From positions 868,001 to 932,000 of the forward strand of contig JAPDRO010000008.1 of the NCBI GenBank assembly GCA_030247885.1: a DNA stretch of 64,000 bases. Reading direction: 5' to 3'. This document shows, piece after piece, positions 22,467 through 33,639 of the stretch. The position numbers were made by a program, and so were the translations under genes. Positions within the stretch are counted from its first letter, which is position 1; every line of letters begins with the position of its first letter. The DNA is from Taxawa tesnikishii (nom. ined.). Lineage: Eukaryota; Ascomycota; Dothideomycetes; Dothideales. The notes beneath the pieces were generated by a model, which worked only from the letters and a program-made list of their open reading frames with translations, made no database searches and had not been told where the DNA came from.

Positions 22467-23423
22467 ATGGGTGTCAAGAGTCCAGTTGCTGATTTGTTGG
22501 CAACAAAGCCCAGCATAATCCTAGACGGCGCCCTCGCGACCGAACTAGAAGCACGTAACCTGGATCTAAGCTCAGCATTATGGTCCGCAGCGATACTACG
22601 AGACAGTCCCGACGCCATATATCAAGTACACCTGGACTACTTCCGGGCAGGTGCAGATGTGGCAATCACAGCTAGCTATCAAGCAACTCCACAAGGCATG
22701 CAGCAGCATCTCGGACTTTCTGCAGACCGATCCCGCGAGCTCATCAAGCGGAGTGTCGAACTAGCGCAACGAGCTCGTGACACGGTGCTCGAAGAAGAAC
22801 AGTCCACTTCAGGAAAGCCCAGGACGCTTCTGGTCGCAGGCAGCGTTGGACCTTACGGGGCTTACCTGTCCAATGGCTCCGAATACCGCGGCGACTACAG
22901 CCTTCCAAACGCGGAGACAAGAGCGTTCCATCGCGCGCGGATACAGACTCTGGTCGACTCGGGAGTGGATCTGCTGGCGCTTGAAACAATGCCGTCCTTC
23001 TCGGAGATCAGTTCGCTACTGGAGTTGCTGGAGGAAGAGTTCACAACCATAACCGCCTGGGTATCCTGCACTCTGCGTGATGCCGAGCATCTCAGCGATG
23101 GCACGCCAATGGCCGATGTCGCGGCTGCGTGCAACAACAGCCCTCAGGTCTCCGCGTTGGGAGTCAATTGCATCCCGGAGCAGAGCACACTGGCGGCGTT
23201 GGAGCACCTCAAGACACTGACTAAGAAGCCGCTCCTAGCGTATCCCAACTCTGGCGAAGAATGGGACGCTGAGAAAAGAGCATGGCGTGGCGAACGTGCG
23301 CAAGGTCGCACTTTGGCTCAGGTTGTCACAGAGTGGAGTCAGAAGGGTGGTGCGAGATTGATCGGAGGCTGTTGTAGGACAAAGCCAGCAGACACCGAAG
23401 TCATCAAGGATGTGCTTCCGTAG
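22467..23423 (+). CDS. Homocysteine S-methyltransferase (Mht1/Sam4 type)
   Basis: An intact intronless 318-residue protein. The N-terminal barrel strand ILDGALATELEARNLDL, the substrate loop ITASYQATPQGM, VAGSVGPYGAYLSNGSEYRG, the zinc cysteine in GVNCIPEQ (about 231) and the C-terminal zinc motif GGCCR (about 301) are all present. The enzyme transfers a methyl group from S-methylmethionine or S-adenosylmethionine to homocysteine, giving methionine. Length and motif order match the family exactly. Cytosolic. Confidence 0.95.
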   Translation: MGVKSPVADLLATKPSIILDGALATELEARNLDLSSALWSAAILRDSPDAIYQVHLDYFRAGADVAITASYQATPQGMQQHLGLSADRSRELIKRSVELAQRARDTVLEEEQSTSGKPRTLLVAGSVGPYGAYLSNGSEYRGDYSLPNAETRAFHRARIQTLVDSGVDLLALETMPSFSEISSLLELLEEEFTTITAWVSCTLRDAEHLSDGTPMADVAAACNNSPQVSALGVNCIPEQSTLAALEHLKTLTKKPLLAYPNSGEEWDAEKRAWRGERAQGRTLAQVVTEWSQKGGARLIGGCCRTKPADTEVIKDVLP

Positions 23424-23576
23424 TGCTCAACACGTTGAATTCCCCCTGTATATGGCTAGTTTCAATCTTTCCTATTAGCGCAAAAGACCCAAGATCTCAT
23501 GCTAAATTGTAAGACTACGTGCGGTCCTCGAGCATTGCATCTAATAGTCTTCTTTCTAGTAATTACAATCTCTCAC

Positions 23577-25970
23577 CTAACCTCGTGCTACTCCGAACCC
23601 CTTCTTCTCAACCGCGGCCTCCACCGCCCGTTCACCATTGATCATTCCCGTCGTCGCTATGACCAACTTCCTACCAGCACTGAGCTGGCCAGCGACAAAT
23701 CTCAATGCCGCTACTTCTGCGAACGTGACTCCGCCCAAGAAAAACACGACCGTAGTCTTCGGTCCCGCTCCCGCACTGCTACCCCTCAGAATCTGTCTCG
23801 CCTGACTGCCATCTGCATCTGCGCCTGTCTGGACGACATCCACAGTCTCGCCGCGTATGCGCTGGAGAACGTCTTCGAAGCCCTTCCAGCCCTGTGCTTG
23901 GACTTGCGTTCCCGCTGTGCTCTGCGCCCTGGCAGGAGACTGTGCATCCTTCCCGATCATAGTCTCGCTTCTCCGCAACCCGGATGCACGAGGGTTGGAC
24001 AGAGAAGCAACGTAGCTTTTCTGCAGGACGCACTGCACTAATCGTACACTCAGCGGCGCGTAGCCCGAGAAAACATAGGAAATGTCGTTGGGTTCGCCCT
24101 CGTCCACTTCGTCAAGGAAGAGTTTCAGACTCTTTCGGATGGAGTTGTAGTCTGTGATGCCGGCGTTGACTCCGCCCATCGGGTTGAGGTACCCAGTGTT
24201 GACGGCTTTGGGAACTATGAGACCCATCTTCTCCAGAGCGGCAAAGGTCAGAAGGTGCTGATGACCGTATGCGTGGAGGATCAGGCGCTTGAAGTTGTCC
24301 AGGTCTCTTGCGCGCAGGCCACCCATGATGCAGGATTCGAGAGATAGGAGGCGCAAGATCGTGGTGATAGATACATCACGAGCGATCAGTTCTTCTACCA
24401 TGTCGTGCATGGCGGTACTGTCACCGCCACCGGAAGCCAGTGTTTGCTGAATCTCAAGGGTCCGACCGAAGATGTCGCCACGAGTGAACTTCATGATTTC
24501 TTCGGCAATGGAAGTGTGCGTTTTGAGGGATGCTTGCTCGGCTTGGTATGATGGAAGCTTTGCGACAAAAGACTTGAGGTCGGAGATAGACTGGTCAGCT
24601 TTGTGTCGGGCTTCGTAATCGGATTGTAGACGGCGAGCGGTCTTGTTGAGCAGGGGCCCCACTACAGCGAAGTTGGCATCCCGCAGTGAAGGATACAATT
24701 TGTCGCTGCTGTCTAGCTGAACTTTCCGCTTCGTCGCGTTGGCAGCAGAGGTACCGTTTGGAGCGGCAGACGATGCTTGAGCGTTCTGCTGTTGAGGAGC
24801 GGGACCAAGTACTGAAGAGTCCACTTCGGTCTGATTATACCGGATGCCGAAGGTTTCGTCGATGAGACCCTCGTACGTCAATTGCGTGAGGAGAGCGGTA
24901 GGGAAATCCACTTCACGGTCAATGATTATAAGGTTGTCCACAATAGCGCTGGGTGTCATGCCGAAAGACGTGAGATACGTGTTTGATGCATCAGAAGATG
25001 CGTTGACATCTTCTTCTGATCGCATGCGAAGGAGCAAGTCGGTAAGCTTCTTGGCATTGTCACCTTTACCTAGTATCCGAGGGAAGAGCCCAACAGACTT
25101 CTGCAATAATATAAGGGCCTTGGCTGCATGATATATGCAAGTCGGGTCTTTGCGCTGTGACTGTTAGTACACGATGTTGAGTTGAGCACAAACGCTGTTA
25201 GCATACCAGATAGAGATCGCTGAACGCATCTTCAAGTTCCAACGACAGCAGATCCGGCTCTAACGGCATAAAGGACAATGGGCATTCGGCCACGTTGACT
25301 TCACCAAGAACACCATTCTCTTCGAGGATTTGGTCGCTGACAAGCGTACGTCTCGGCACCCAGAAGACGTGGAACTCATGGTCTTGCTGGCTTTCTCGAC
25401 GGACGTTTTTGATCTGCTCTTGGGATTGTCAGCATGTAATGATGGCACTTCCCGGAATGGAGGAGCAGTGAGAAGGCTATAGATCATGCTTGTGATGAGT
25501 TTGATGTAGGGAACATGACTGAATACACAGTGTGGAGGGCCTCTGCATACTCTACTTTTATGTCCCATGTGGATTGAGGGGAGGGTATGAACAACGTCAA
25601 GGAGAAATGGATAGATAGGAGTTGAGCACGCTACACACCGGCTACCGATTGAACCTGCTTGGCTTTCTCGCCTCGCACGAGGAAGACGACATTACGCTGA
25701 GAGGTATCGACATTGCGATTCTCGAGCGTGAACAGCTTGTCGACACCATATTCTTGCAAGGTACTGAACTTGACAGAGAGCCCTATGGGACCAAGGAGGC
25801 TCTTCTCAATGACCAGGTTCTTCTTGCCGCGGACCTGCTTCTGTTGGTGCTCGTCCAATACTGCAGGCGTTGATAGGGCAGGCCTTACTTACGCCTTCGA
25901 GCAAGTGCAGCAGATGTCTCCGCGCCTTGTCGGCGATGTCTTGGGCATTGATGCTGGCCTGAGGCGCCAT
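23577..25970 (-). CDS. VPS33: Vacuolar protein sorting protein Vps33 (Sec1/Munc18 family)
   Basis: Four exons: 25893-25970 (MAPQASINAQDIADKARR), 25639-25834 (VRGKKNLVIEKSLLGPIGL), 25207-25418 (DHEFHVFWVPRRTLVSDQIL) and 23577-25154. Introns are 58, 220 and 52 nt with GT-AG ends. The 687-residue product has SM-protein hallmarks: IIIDREVDFPTALLTQLTYEGLIDE in the centre and VVFFLGGVTFAEVAALRF near the C-terminus. A Ser/Ala-rich insert follows the first of these. Vps33 is the SM subunit of the HOPS and CORVET tethering complexes on endosomes and vacuoles, templating SNARE assembly. The gene is divergent from HisRS with 274 bp between start codons. Confidence 0.93.
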
Positions 25971-26244
25971 TACATCCTTGTTGTGGAAGATTAGATAGTG
26001 TGCGGTGTCCTGTCCTCGGCCGTCTTGCGGAGCGTGAGAGACGACGTGCAGCAAACTAAGCAAACATTATTATATAGATTCGGACTCCTCTATGATAGGA
26101 TGATCGAAGCTTGTCATGGTAATTTCTCATCATTATAAACGCTCCCTGAACTTTTGGCTTGCTACGCTGCCGAGTGGAGCATGCATGAATGAGTGACCTG
26201 CCCCTCCTGCCTGATTTGATTTTCCCCTCCAAACTCTGTGCTGT

Positions 26245-27976
26245 ATGAAGATATTCACCTCACGCCTCTTCATACCGAGTTCCTCTATACCACGGAAACG
26301 AATCCTCCCAATCCAACAACACCTCAATCGTAGCTTCACCCAATCCACTCCACACTACCGAGCAGACACCTCTAATCACACCATGGGTAAGAAGGACGAG
26401 AAGGGCGGCAACGTGACCGTCAAGGTCCCCAAGGGAACCAAGGACTGGGAGGGCAAGGACATGGTCATTCGCGAAAAGATCTTCAGCACAATCACAGACG
26501 TCTTCAAGCGGTACGGTGGTGTGACAATCGACACCCCCGTCTTCGAGCTGCGCGAAATCCTGACCGGCAAGTACGGCGAGGACAGCAAGCTCATCTACAA
26601 CCTCGAGGACCAGGGTGGTGAGATCTGCTCGCTGAGATACGATCTTACGGTTCCGTTCGCAAGATGGCTGGCCATGAACAACGTGCAGGCGATCAAGAGA
26701 TACGCGATTGCGAAGGTGTACAGGAGGGACCAGCCTGCAATGACCAAGGGGAGGATGAGGGAGTTCTACCAGTGCGATTTTGATATCGCCGGTGTCTACG
26801 ACGAGATGATCCCGGACTCCGAGTGCATATCCCTCATCTGCGACATCTTCAACAGCCTGGGCTGGGAGGGAAATACACCATCAAGCTCAACAACCGCAAG
26901 ATCCTCGACGGCATCTTCCAGGTGTGCGGTGTGCCGAACGAGAAGATCAGAACAATCTCTAGCGCTGTGGACAAGCTAGACAAGAGCCCGTGGGAGGAAG
27001 TACGCAGGGAAATGACCGACGACAAGGGTCTGGATCCCGCCGTGGCTGACAAGATCGGCACGTATGTGGTACACAAGGGTCAGGAAGATCTGTTGAGGAA
27101 ACTCCAGTCCGACGAAGCTCTCATGGCGAATGAGAGCGCAAAGCAGGGTCTCGCGGAGATGGAGACTCTGTTCTCCTACCTCAAGGCCAAGGATATCATG
27201 GGTCCCGTCTCGTTCGACATGTCGCTGGCTCGTGGCTTGGATTACTATACGGGAGTCATCTACGAGGTCATTACTGAGGGCTCTGCACCGCAAACGAACG
27301 AGGGCCAAAAAGTGCAACAAAAGGCGAAGAAGGAGACCAAGTCCAAGAACAATCCCAACGTCGACGGCGACGAGGACCGCAGCAACGACCCCAGCGTGGG
27401 TGTCGGTTCCATCGCCGCCGGTGGTCGCTACGACAAGCTGGTCGGCATGTTCAGCGGCAAAGGAGACATCCCCTGCGTCGGCATCTCGTTCGGTGTAGAG
27501 CGCATCTTCAGCATCACCAAGGCACGCATGGAGGCCGAGGGTGCAGCCAAGGCTGTCCGATTGAACGATGTCGACGCCTACGTTATGGCATTTGGCGGTA
27601 AGGGTTTTGAAGGTCTGCTCGAGGAACGCATGAAGGTGGCGCAGCGTCTCCGTCAGGCCGGTATCAAAGCAGATTACTTGATGAAGAAGAAGCCCAAGCT
27701 GCCTGCACAGTTCAAGGCTGCCGAGACGAGTGGTGTGCCTTTGCGATCATTTTGGGTGAGGAGGAACTTGCGAAGGGTCAGGTTAAGATCAAGGAGATGG
27801 GCTTGGAGGAGGGTCACCCGGAAAAGGAGGGTGTGCAGGTGGAGTTAGACAATTTGGTCGAGGAGATGAGGGCAAGGATAGAAAAGAGCAAGGCCAAGGG
27901 GGTCGAGGCGCTGGAGGGTAAAATGAACGCTGCGACTTTAGACGAGGCCGCGAGTCAGGCGCCCAAGACGGCATGA
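26245..27976 (+). CDS. HTS1: Histidyl-tRNA synthetase, mitochondrial and cytosolic
   Basis: The first ATG (26245) gives a basic Ser-rich leader, [19 protein letters not shown], typical of a mitochondrial presequence. A second in-frame ATG at 26383 in strong context (CACCATGG) starts [11 protein letters not shown], the usual cytosolic start. Class II motifs follow: motif 1 in [16 protein letters not shown], motif 2 in [20 protein letters not shown], the HisRS signature [11 protein letters not shown], and motif 3 in [11 protein letters not shown]-like sequence, then the anticodon-binding domain. The frame shifts by one base near 26868-26873 (GGGAAA, before [14 protein letters not shown]) and near 27740-27742 (TTT, before [13 protein letters not shown]). 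An essential enzyme; the breaks are probably sequence errors. The C-terminal ~40-residue tail is Lys/Glu-rich. Confidence 0.95.
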
Positions 27977-28528
27977 AAGCCGCTATAGCTTACAATATGA
28001 TGGAGTCAGGCTGGATGGGGCCGTGGATATATATACCCTTGAAGTAAAAGCATGGGCGCTGTTTGTGAGAGGGCTGGCTACAGTACGGGAACCAAAGTAT
28101 GAAGCATCCGCGTTGGATGTACATCTTTCCGCTGCCACGACTCGTATCGCTTTCTACACACGAACTTCTATTCTGGTCTCCAGGAACGAGAAACGCAGCG
28201 GCTTGGCAGCCACGCTGCAAGCGCAGAAATGTGCGCCAACCATATCAGAATTGCATTAGAGCGATGAGAAGGTCTCCATTGGAGCATGGACAAGTGAAGC
28301 GGAAGAACATTGACTTCTTTGTATATTCCTATATATCATACCAAAAGCAATCCCAACTCCGCTTCCGCTATGCAAATGAAACGAGTGTGTCATGTATCAT
28401 GTCCGAGACAGAGTTGTCGTAAACGAGTGTCGTGATTCCCCCAATCGCTATGCAATGTAAAGGCAAACAAAAGAAAGAAATTACACAAAGCTCAAACAAT
28501 CGTGCTTTTCATCGTGGCCTTCACTCGC
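27977..28528. other. Intergenic between convergent genes
   Basis: 3' flanks of HisRS and the secreted protein. Short frames only. Confidence 0.5.
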
Positions 28529-29494
28529 TTAAGAGTACTGGTAAGCGTTCTGGTAACCCGGCCCCGCCTCAGCGATACGGAATTCGAAGCCCTCGCAAGC
28601 GTCGCCAAAGTTGCTGGTCGCGTTCGAGCCAGCAGCATACACCTGGTACGCATTGCCGTACGCCTCACCAAGCGGGCAGGCGTAGAAATCGTTGCCATTG
28701 AATCTCAGGTGGAGGCCATCATCAACGATGCTGAAGCCAGTCACGCTGCTTCCCACGCCAGTGTTGCCCGAGTGAGGAACGGTGAAAGCGAGGCGGCCCT
28801 TGCTGTCGACGTACACCTGCTGTCCACCAGGCACGGACACGTCGAGGAAGAGCGTGTCGTTGCCGCCAACGAAGGAAGTCTGGTTGACGGTTACGCAGTC
28901 AGGGACTGTAGAGGGGCAGTAGGAAGCTGTGCCCCGGTTGAGCCAAAAGTATGTTCCGTTGGCGTTGACGGAGGAGTATTGGATCGCGGAGCCGGAGCGG
29001 ATGGCCACACCGCCGAAGGCGCCGGGGGTGCTGGTGCTGGAGGCAGTGGCGGAGGTAGCGGCGCTGCTGGTAGCGGAGGCGGAAGATGAAGTTGGTGTCG
29101 CGTCTGCGATGCTGTTCGATTCGTAGACGGCGAGTGCGGTGTGCCTGCCGGCCTTGTGCGTCTTTCCGTTACCGACGCTGCGCGAGTAGCAGTAGCCCTT
29201 CGTCTGCGCGTCGTCGGTGGCGGTGTAGGTCACGGCAGAACAGCCCACCGTGCCGTCACACGCGGTGAGGCAACCCTGAATGCCGATCTCGGTTTCGGTG
29301 ACTCGGATCACCTTGGTACGCAGGTCTCTGCCGCAGGAGATCCTGTAGTTGAGCCAGTTGTTCGAGGTCAGGAGAGCATTGTTGTTGCTTGGGCAGCTGC
29401 CGGATTCACGAGAGCCCTCGGCCACCTGGGGTGCTGGAGCCGCGAAGGCTGGGAGAGCAAGGGCGAGGCTGGAGAGAACAGCGGCAGTCTTCAT
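28529..29494 (-). CDS. Secreted cell-surface protein: PAN/apple-like domain, Ser/Ala linker, PhiA-like C-terminal domain
   Basis: 321 residues from ATG 29494. Signal peptide MKTAAVLSSLALALPAFA is followed by PAPQVAEG. Residues ~33-125 hold six cysteines in a PAN/apple-like pattern (YRISCGRDLR, GCLTACDGTVGCSAV, GYCYSRSV). Residues ~130-165 are a Ser/Ala/Thr linker. The C-terminal domain (IRSGSAIQYSSVNANGTYFW ... LRFNGNDFYACPLGEAYGN) resembles fungal PhiA/IgE-binding cell-wall proteins. N-glycosylation sites such as NGT, NQT and NDT occur. The joining of these two domains is by pattern; a wall or matrix role is inferred. Confidence 0.75.
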   Translation of the reverse strand: MKTAAVLSSLALALPAFAAPAPQVAEGSRESGSCPSNNNALLTSNNWLNYRISCGRDLRTKVIRVTETEIGIQGCLTACDGTVGCSAVTYTATDDAQTKGYCYSRSVGNGKTHKAGRHTALAVYESNSIADATPTSSSASATSSAATSATASSTSTPGAFGGVAIRSGSAIQYSSVNANGTYFWLNRGTASYCPSTVPDCVTVNQTSFVGGNDTLFLDVSVPGGQQVYVDSKGRLAFTVPHSGNTGVGSSVTGFSIVDDGLHLRFNGNDFYACPLGEAYGNAYQVYAAGSNATSNFGDACEGFEFRIAEAGPGYQNAYQYS

Positions 29495-31005
29495 AGTGAT
29501 GGTGTTGCTTGAAAGCTTTTGTGAGAGTAGGTGACTGATTGAGCAGGGTGCGAATGTAGTAGTGGTGCTGTTATGGTGTGTGTTGTTGATGGCAGGAGAG
29601 CAACAAGGGCGGCCTTTCAGCAGGATTATATATCTTTTCTTCCACCCGTGCCAAACCAAAGATTGAAAGGATGTGACGACACAGATACCACCTTCTCCAT
29701 ACCACGGTATGCTCAATACGAGGGATCTTCTAGACAAAAGACAGAATGTTTCTAAAACGGGAAGTATTAGGGTTAGGAGGGGTCAAAGAGAGTACCGGAC
29801 GATCCGAAAAAGCTTAAGTGAGACGTTGCGCATACCATATGACGCGCGCCAAGTAGCCGTTCTATACGACCATATAGCCCAAGTGTAGGTGCGTGTCAAA
29901 GAGGTTGGAATTTGTGCCGGATGTATGATGTCCCGAGGCGTTCCATGCCGGAGTGTCGCTCTCCTTGGCATCCCTGATCTGCCAGAGGGGCAAAAGAAGA
30001 GAAAACATACCCGACAGCGAAGGAGACCTGATGCGGATGGACCAGATGAAGCGCAGCGGAGTATCAGTATCGAACGCTTCGAAATGCTACCTTACTCGAA
30101 ACCCTCCTGACCTCCTTGCCTACACTTACTACTAGAGTAGCCCGGATTCACACGAAGATCTGGCCTTTGAGAATACGATCGTATCCCTTTCACCTAAGAT
30201 CTGCACGCCGTACCATCGTACTCGAGCAGAACTGAACAAGAGCGCCTAGGACTCAACGGTCACCAGAACAACCTGTGAACGCTCTCTCTTGGTCCCAGAC
30301 CGGAGGGAGAGTTCACTGGATGGAGCGACGTCCGACCAATGCTCTATATTCCAAAAATACATCTTGCCAAGCTGCCGAGGTAGCTCCTTGTACTTTGGTG
30401 GGGAAGATCTTCTCGAACAGCAACATCGGTCGTGCTCTTGGCACGCACCGTTCGAAGTTTGCAATGTACAAATGGAGATTGCTTTTGAAAAGATGAAGTT
30501 GGACTGTGGTCGGCACTGCAGTCATCTTTAGTGCTCTCGCTCGCATGCCGAAGAAACTCCAAAGAGCGCGAGGTGTCAGCACTTCATCCAACAGGGGCCG
30601 CACCGCACCTCGGCCCGTAGTTCGCCGGTTTTCCGATACTGTAAGGGGCGAGATTCGTCCGTACTCGCAGAAGCTGGTGCTAGAGATACACTTACTCGCT
30701 TGTGATATTTTACAGTTGCTATCGCAAGGCGGTGTCCTAAAGAAACAGAAGCAAAAACATTCAACTGTAAGATCTATAGCGTACCTATCGCTACGGCTAA
30801 ATGACCGCGAGAAGCGAGGAAATCATGACTCACATCTAACTTATCATACGAGGATAGATCTGGCGACGTTCCTCTGTACTTGCTATAGCATTTCATAGAA
30901 CAACACAGACCAATCACCGAAAACACTCGTTTCGTTCCAATCCGTTCCCACCAGGAAAGCCGACCCTACCTTCCAAACCGGACTTCTCATATCCACTCCG
31001 AAAAC
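29495..31005. other. Intergenic between divergent genes (~1.5 kb)
   Basis: Promoter region of the secreted protein and of the acetyltransferase. Short frames near 30246-30898 lack support. Confidence 0.45.
29624..29636 (-). promoter_or_regulatory. TATA-like element of the secreted PhiA-like gene
   Basis: Minus-strand AAGATATATAATCC lies about 135 nt upstream of the start codon, consistent with a strong inducible promoter. Position-based inference. Confidence 0.45.
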
Positions 31006-31725
31006 ATGGAGCCAGTCAGCGCACATCTGATATACAAGACCTATCTTCTAGATTCATCGTCTCCGAACATTGCCTTTTTGGCAGGCAAATATGCTGCTCT
31101 GTCTCAACTTGCACTTACCACCGACCCTGAAGCATTCGGTGTCGCCTACTTGACCGAAGGAGCATTCAGTCCCGCGGACTACATTGCTCGCGTACGACGA
31201 CCTCAGGTGAGCATCTTCATCTGCGTGGGTCACCCCGAGGGGCTGGATCCTGCGCTGTACGACATCGAGCATGGTCACTGGGTAGGAATGGTCACCCAGA
31301 TTGGGCCAACACCAAAGTCGATCTACTTTTCGCCCGAGTCAGGATGCCCGGAGCCTGGCGACGACACCGTAGAGACAAAGTGGCATCACACTACTATGTG
31401 GGTGAATCCGGCACACAGGGGCAAAGGTGTGGCGGGCCAGCTGATCAACACGGCGATTGAGGCTGCGGTGCAAGCGAGCAGAGACGACCCGAGCGGGACT
31501 GTCAAGCAAGTGCGTATGCGGGAATTCACAGGGCCGGACAACGAGACCAGCAAGGCGCTGTACGGGAGCAGAGGGTTCTCCATAACGGGCAAGTGTACGA
31601 TTAGAGAGGCCATGGTCGCCAATGGTAATCCGGACTTGCCGTTTGCTGGAAGAACGGACTGGAGTGACGAGACATTGGACGCACGGAAAGGCGTCATTAT
31701 GGAGAAGGTGGTCTCTATTGCATGA
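31006..31725 (+). CDS. GNAT-family N-acetyltransferase
   Basis: An intact 239-residue frame. TTMWVNPAHRGKGVAGQLI (about residues 130-148) is a clear GNAT motif A with the R/Q-x-x-G-x-G/A acetyl-CoA loop. TSKALYGSRGFSITGK (about 185) is the motif B region, where the Tyr and GF are typical. The N-terminal half (residues 25-60) contains the usual alpha helices facing the substrate. It transfers acetyl from acetyl-CoA to an amine; the substrate cannot be told. No intron is evident. Confidence 0.88.
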   Translation: MEPVSAHLIYKTYLLDSSSPNIAFLAGKYAALSQLALTTDPEAFGVAYLTEGAFSPADYIARVRRPQVSIFICVGHPEGLDPALYDIEHGHWVGMVTQIGPTPKSIYFSPESGCPEPGDDTVETKWHHTTMWVNPAHRGKGVAGQLINTAIEAAVQASRDDPSGTVKQVRMREFTGPDNETSKALYGSRGFSITGKCTIREAMVANGNPDLPFAGRTDWSDETLDARKGVIMEKVVSIA

Positions 31726-32334
31726 GGTGAACTAGCAAGGAGGACTTCGATCCGCGAGAACATGATTTTGTTCAGTATCTATTTAGAGGCTGCCTCGCTG
31801 TAGAGAATCAAATCAAACGAGCTCGTTTCTAGTATTGCAAAGAGTGAGTCTGCGTAGCTTACCTCACACGTGCTTGGTCTGAGGCGTATTTCCCGTCCCG
31901 GGCTCTCGCTCTCGAACATGCGTCGGTCCGTCTGTCGCCGAATCTCCGATGTTCGCTCTTTCGCCTTTTCATCCACTCTTTGTGCAAACAGTTCACAGCC
32001 TCCACCTCGATCGTCCTGCAGCGCATAAGCTTGAAAACGCTCCAGAATGCTTCGTCGAAAGCTTGCACGACGTGTGGTGGCTTGTCGGGGTTCGCAGTTT
32101 CGCAGTTTCGACTCCGCATACCGAAAGCCCGCCATACAGCTTCATTGAGCTCGAAAGGTATTTGTCAAAGCACAACCGAATGATATATAACTCTGTTGTG
32201 AGCATCGAGGTCTCGTTCATCATCTCACAATCATTCACCTTTAGCCATACAAGCACAGCCAGCTCGATCCCCAGAATTCCATACTTCTGCGAAATCTCCT
32301 TCTTGAACTATTCCTCGGATACACATCCTACATA
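31726..32334. other. Intergenic region
   Basis: 3' flank of the acetyltransferase and promoter of the monooxygenase. No gene is supported. Confidence 0.45.
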
Positions 32335-33639
32335 ATGCCAAACACCACCCCTTCCATGCCCAAGATCGCCATCATCGGCGCTGGTCCCAGCGGCCTCTGC
32401 CTCGCCAACATCCTCCAAAAGAACAACATCCCCTTCGCCATCTACGAAGCCGACACATCCCCGCACGCACGAAATCAAGGTGGAACGCTCGACCTGCACC
32501 CAGAATTCGGGCAGCTGGCACTCCGCGAAGCAGGACTGTGGGACGCTTTCGTCAAGCATGCACGTCCCGAATCCGACGTGCTCAAGGTTGTGAAGCACGA
32601 CGGCGAGGTTCTCTGGGACGGCAACGGTGCCGACAAGAAGGCCGTCCCTGAGCACCAAAAGTTCGATCAACGCCCGGAGATCGACCGTGCGCGGTTGATC
32701 GATATTCTGGAAGCGGACCTGAAGCCAGAAGCATTCCGGTGGGGCAAGAAGTTGGTCGAGGCCCAACCTGCGCGGGGCGAGACGTTCGATCTGCACTTCG
32801 CCGATGGGACTGTCGAGGAGGCTGTCGACTTAGTTGTTGGCTCTGAAGGTGCATGGTCCAAGGTTCGCAAGCTGCTCACGGATGAGAGGCCTCACTATTC
32901 CGGCATCAGCGCGATCGAACTCTGGGCGCTCGACGTGGACAAGAACCCCAAGTACGAATGGATGAAGGAGTATGTTGGAGCAGGAAGCCTATTCTCCTTC
33001 GGCGAGGGGCGATCGATTCAGATCCAGCGCATCGGCGACGGCAGCATTCGGACCTACGGCTGTCTGCGCGTACCGGAGACGTTCCTCCGGGATTGCGGCA
33101 TCGACTGGACACAACCCCAGACGGCCCGCAGAGAATACGTGGAACGGTACTTTGGCGATTGTGGTGAGGGTCTCAAGCGGATGATGCTCGAAAGTGAGGA
33201 CGAGCTAGTTCCCCGTGCGTTGTACATGCTCCCGGTGGGCTTCAGCTGGAAGTCGCGGCCGGGTGTCACCCTGCTCGGTGATGCAGCTCATTTAATGACC
33301 CCTTTGCAGGTATGCATTAGCGTGTTATCCTCTACACTTGTCCAGATACTAATTTCATCCTCCTTAGGAGTGGGTGTGAACGCGGCACTCTCCGATGCAC
33401 TGGCCTTGGGCCGAACTATAGTCGCGTATGTGCAAGGAAGTGGACATCAGAGCCTCGCAAAGGCGGTCGAGGCATACGACACGGAGCTCTTTTCGCGAGG
33501 AGAGAAGTTTGCGACGAAAACGTTCAACAACATGCGGAAGCACTTTAGCGCGGGTGGCAGTGAGTTTCTTGCTGGACGGCTGAGGGCAGCGTATGGTAAC
33601 ACCCTTGCTGGGTATGAGGCTCCTCTGACAACGAACTGA
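32335..33639 (+). CDS. FAD-dependent monooxygenase (TetX/PHBH-like)
   Basis: The N-terminal dinucleotide motif is IAIIGAGPSGLCLANIL (residues 11-27). The conserved substrate-side motif ARNQGGTLDLHPEFGQLAL follows, then VVGSEGAWSKVR in the middle and LLGDAAHLMTP (about 313-323) binding the FAD ribityl chain. The last should be followed by FAGVGVNAAL. A 58-nt intron (33310-33367; GTATGC, branch TACTAAT, TTAG) splits that motif. The unspliced frame stays open only because one base appears missing in the CCCCTTT run at 33299-33305, so the intron length and the shift cancel out. Such enzymes hydroxylate aromatic or antibiotic-like substrates using NAD(P)H; the substrate is unknown. Confidence 0.88.
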   Translation: MPNTTPSMPKIAIIGAGPSGLCLANILQKNNIPFAIYEADTSPHARNQGGTLDLHPEFGQLALREAGLWDAFVKHARPESDVLKVVKHDGEVLWDGNGADKKAVPEHQKFDQRPEIDRARLIDILEADLKPEAFRWGKKLVEAQPARGETFDLHFADGTVEEAVDLVVGSEGAWSKVRKLLTDERPHYSGISAIELWALDVDKNPKYEWMKEYVGAGSLFSFGEGRSIQIQRIGDGSIRTYGCLRVPETFLRDCGIDWTQPQTARREYVERYFGDCGEGLKRMMLESEDELVPRALYMLPVGFSWKSRPGVTLLGDAAHLMTPLQVCISVLSSTLVQILISSSLGVGVNAALSDALALGRTIVAYVQGSGHQSLAKAVEAYDTELFSRGEKFATKTFNNMRKHFSAGGSEFLAGRLRAAYGNTLAGYEAPLTTN

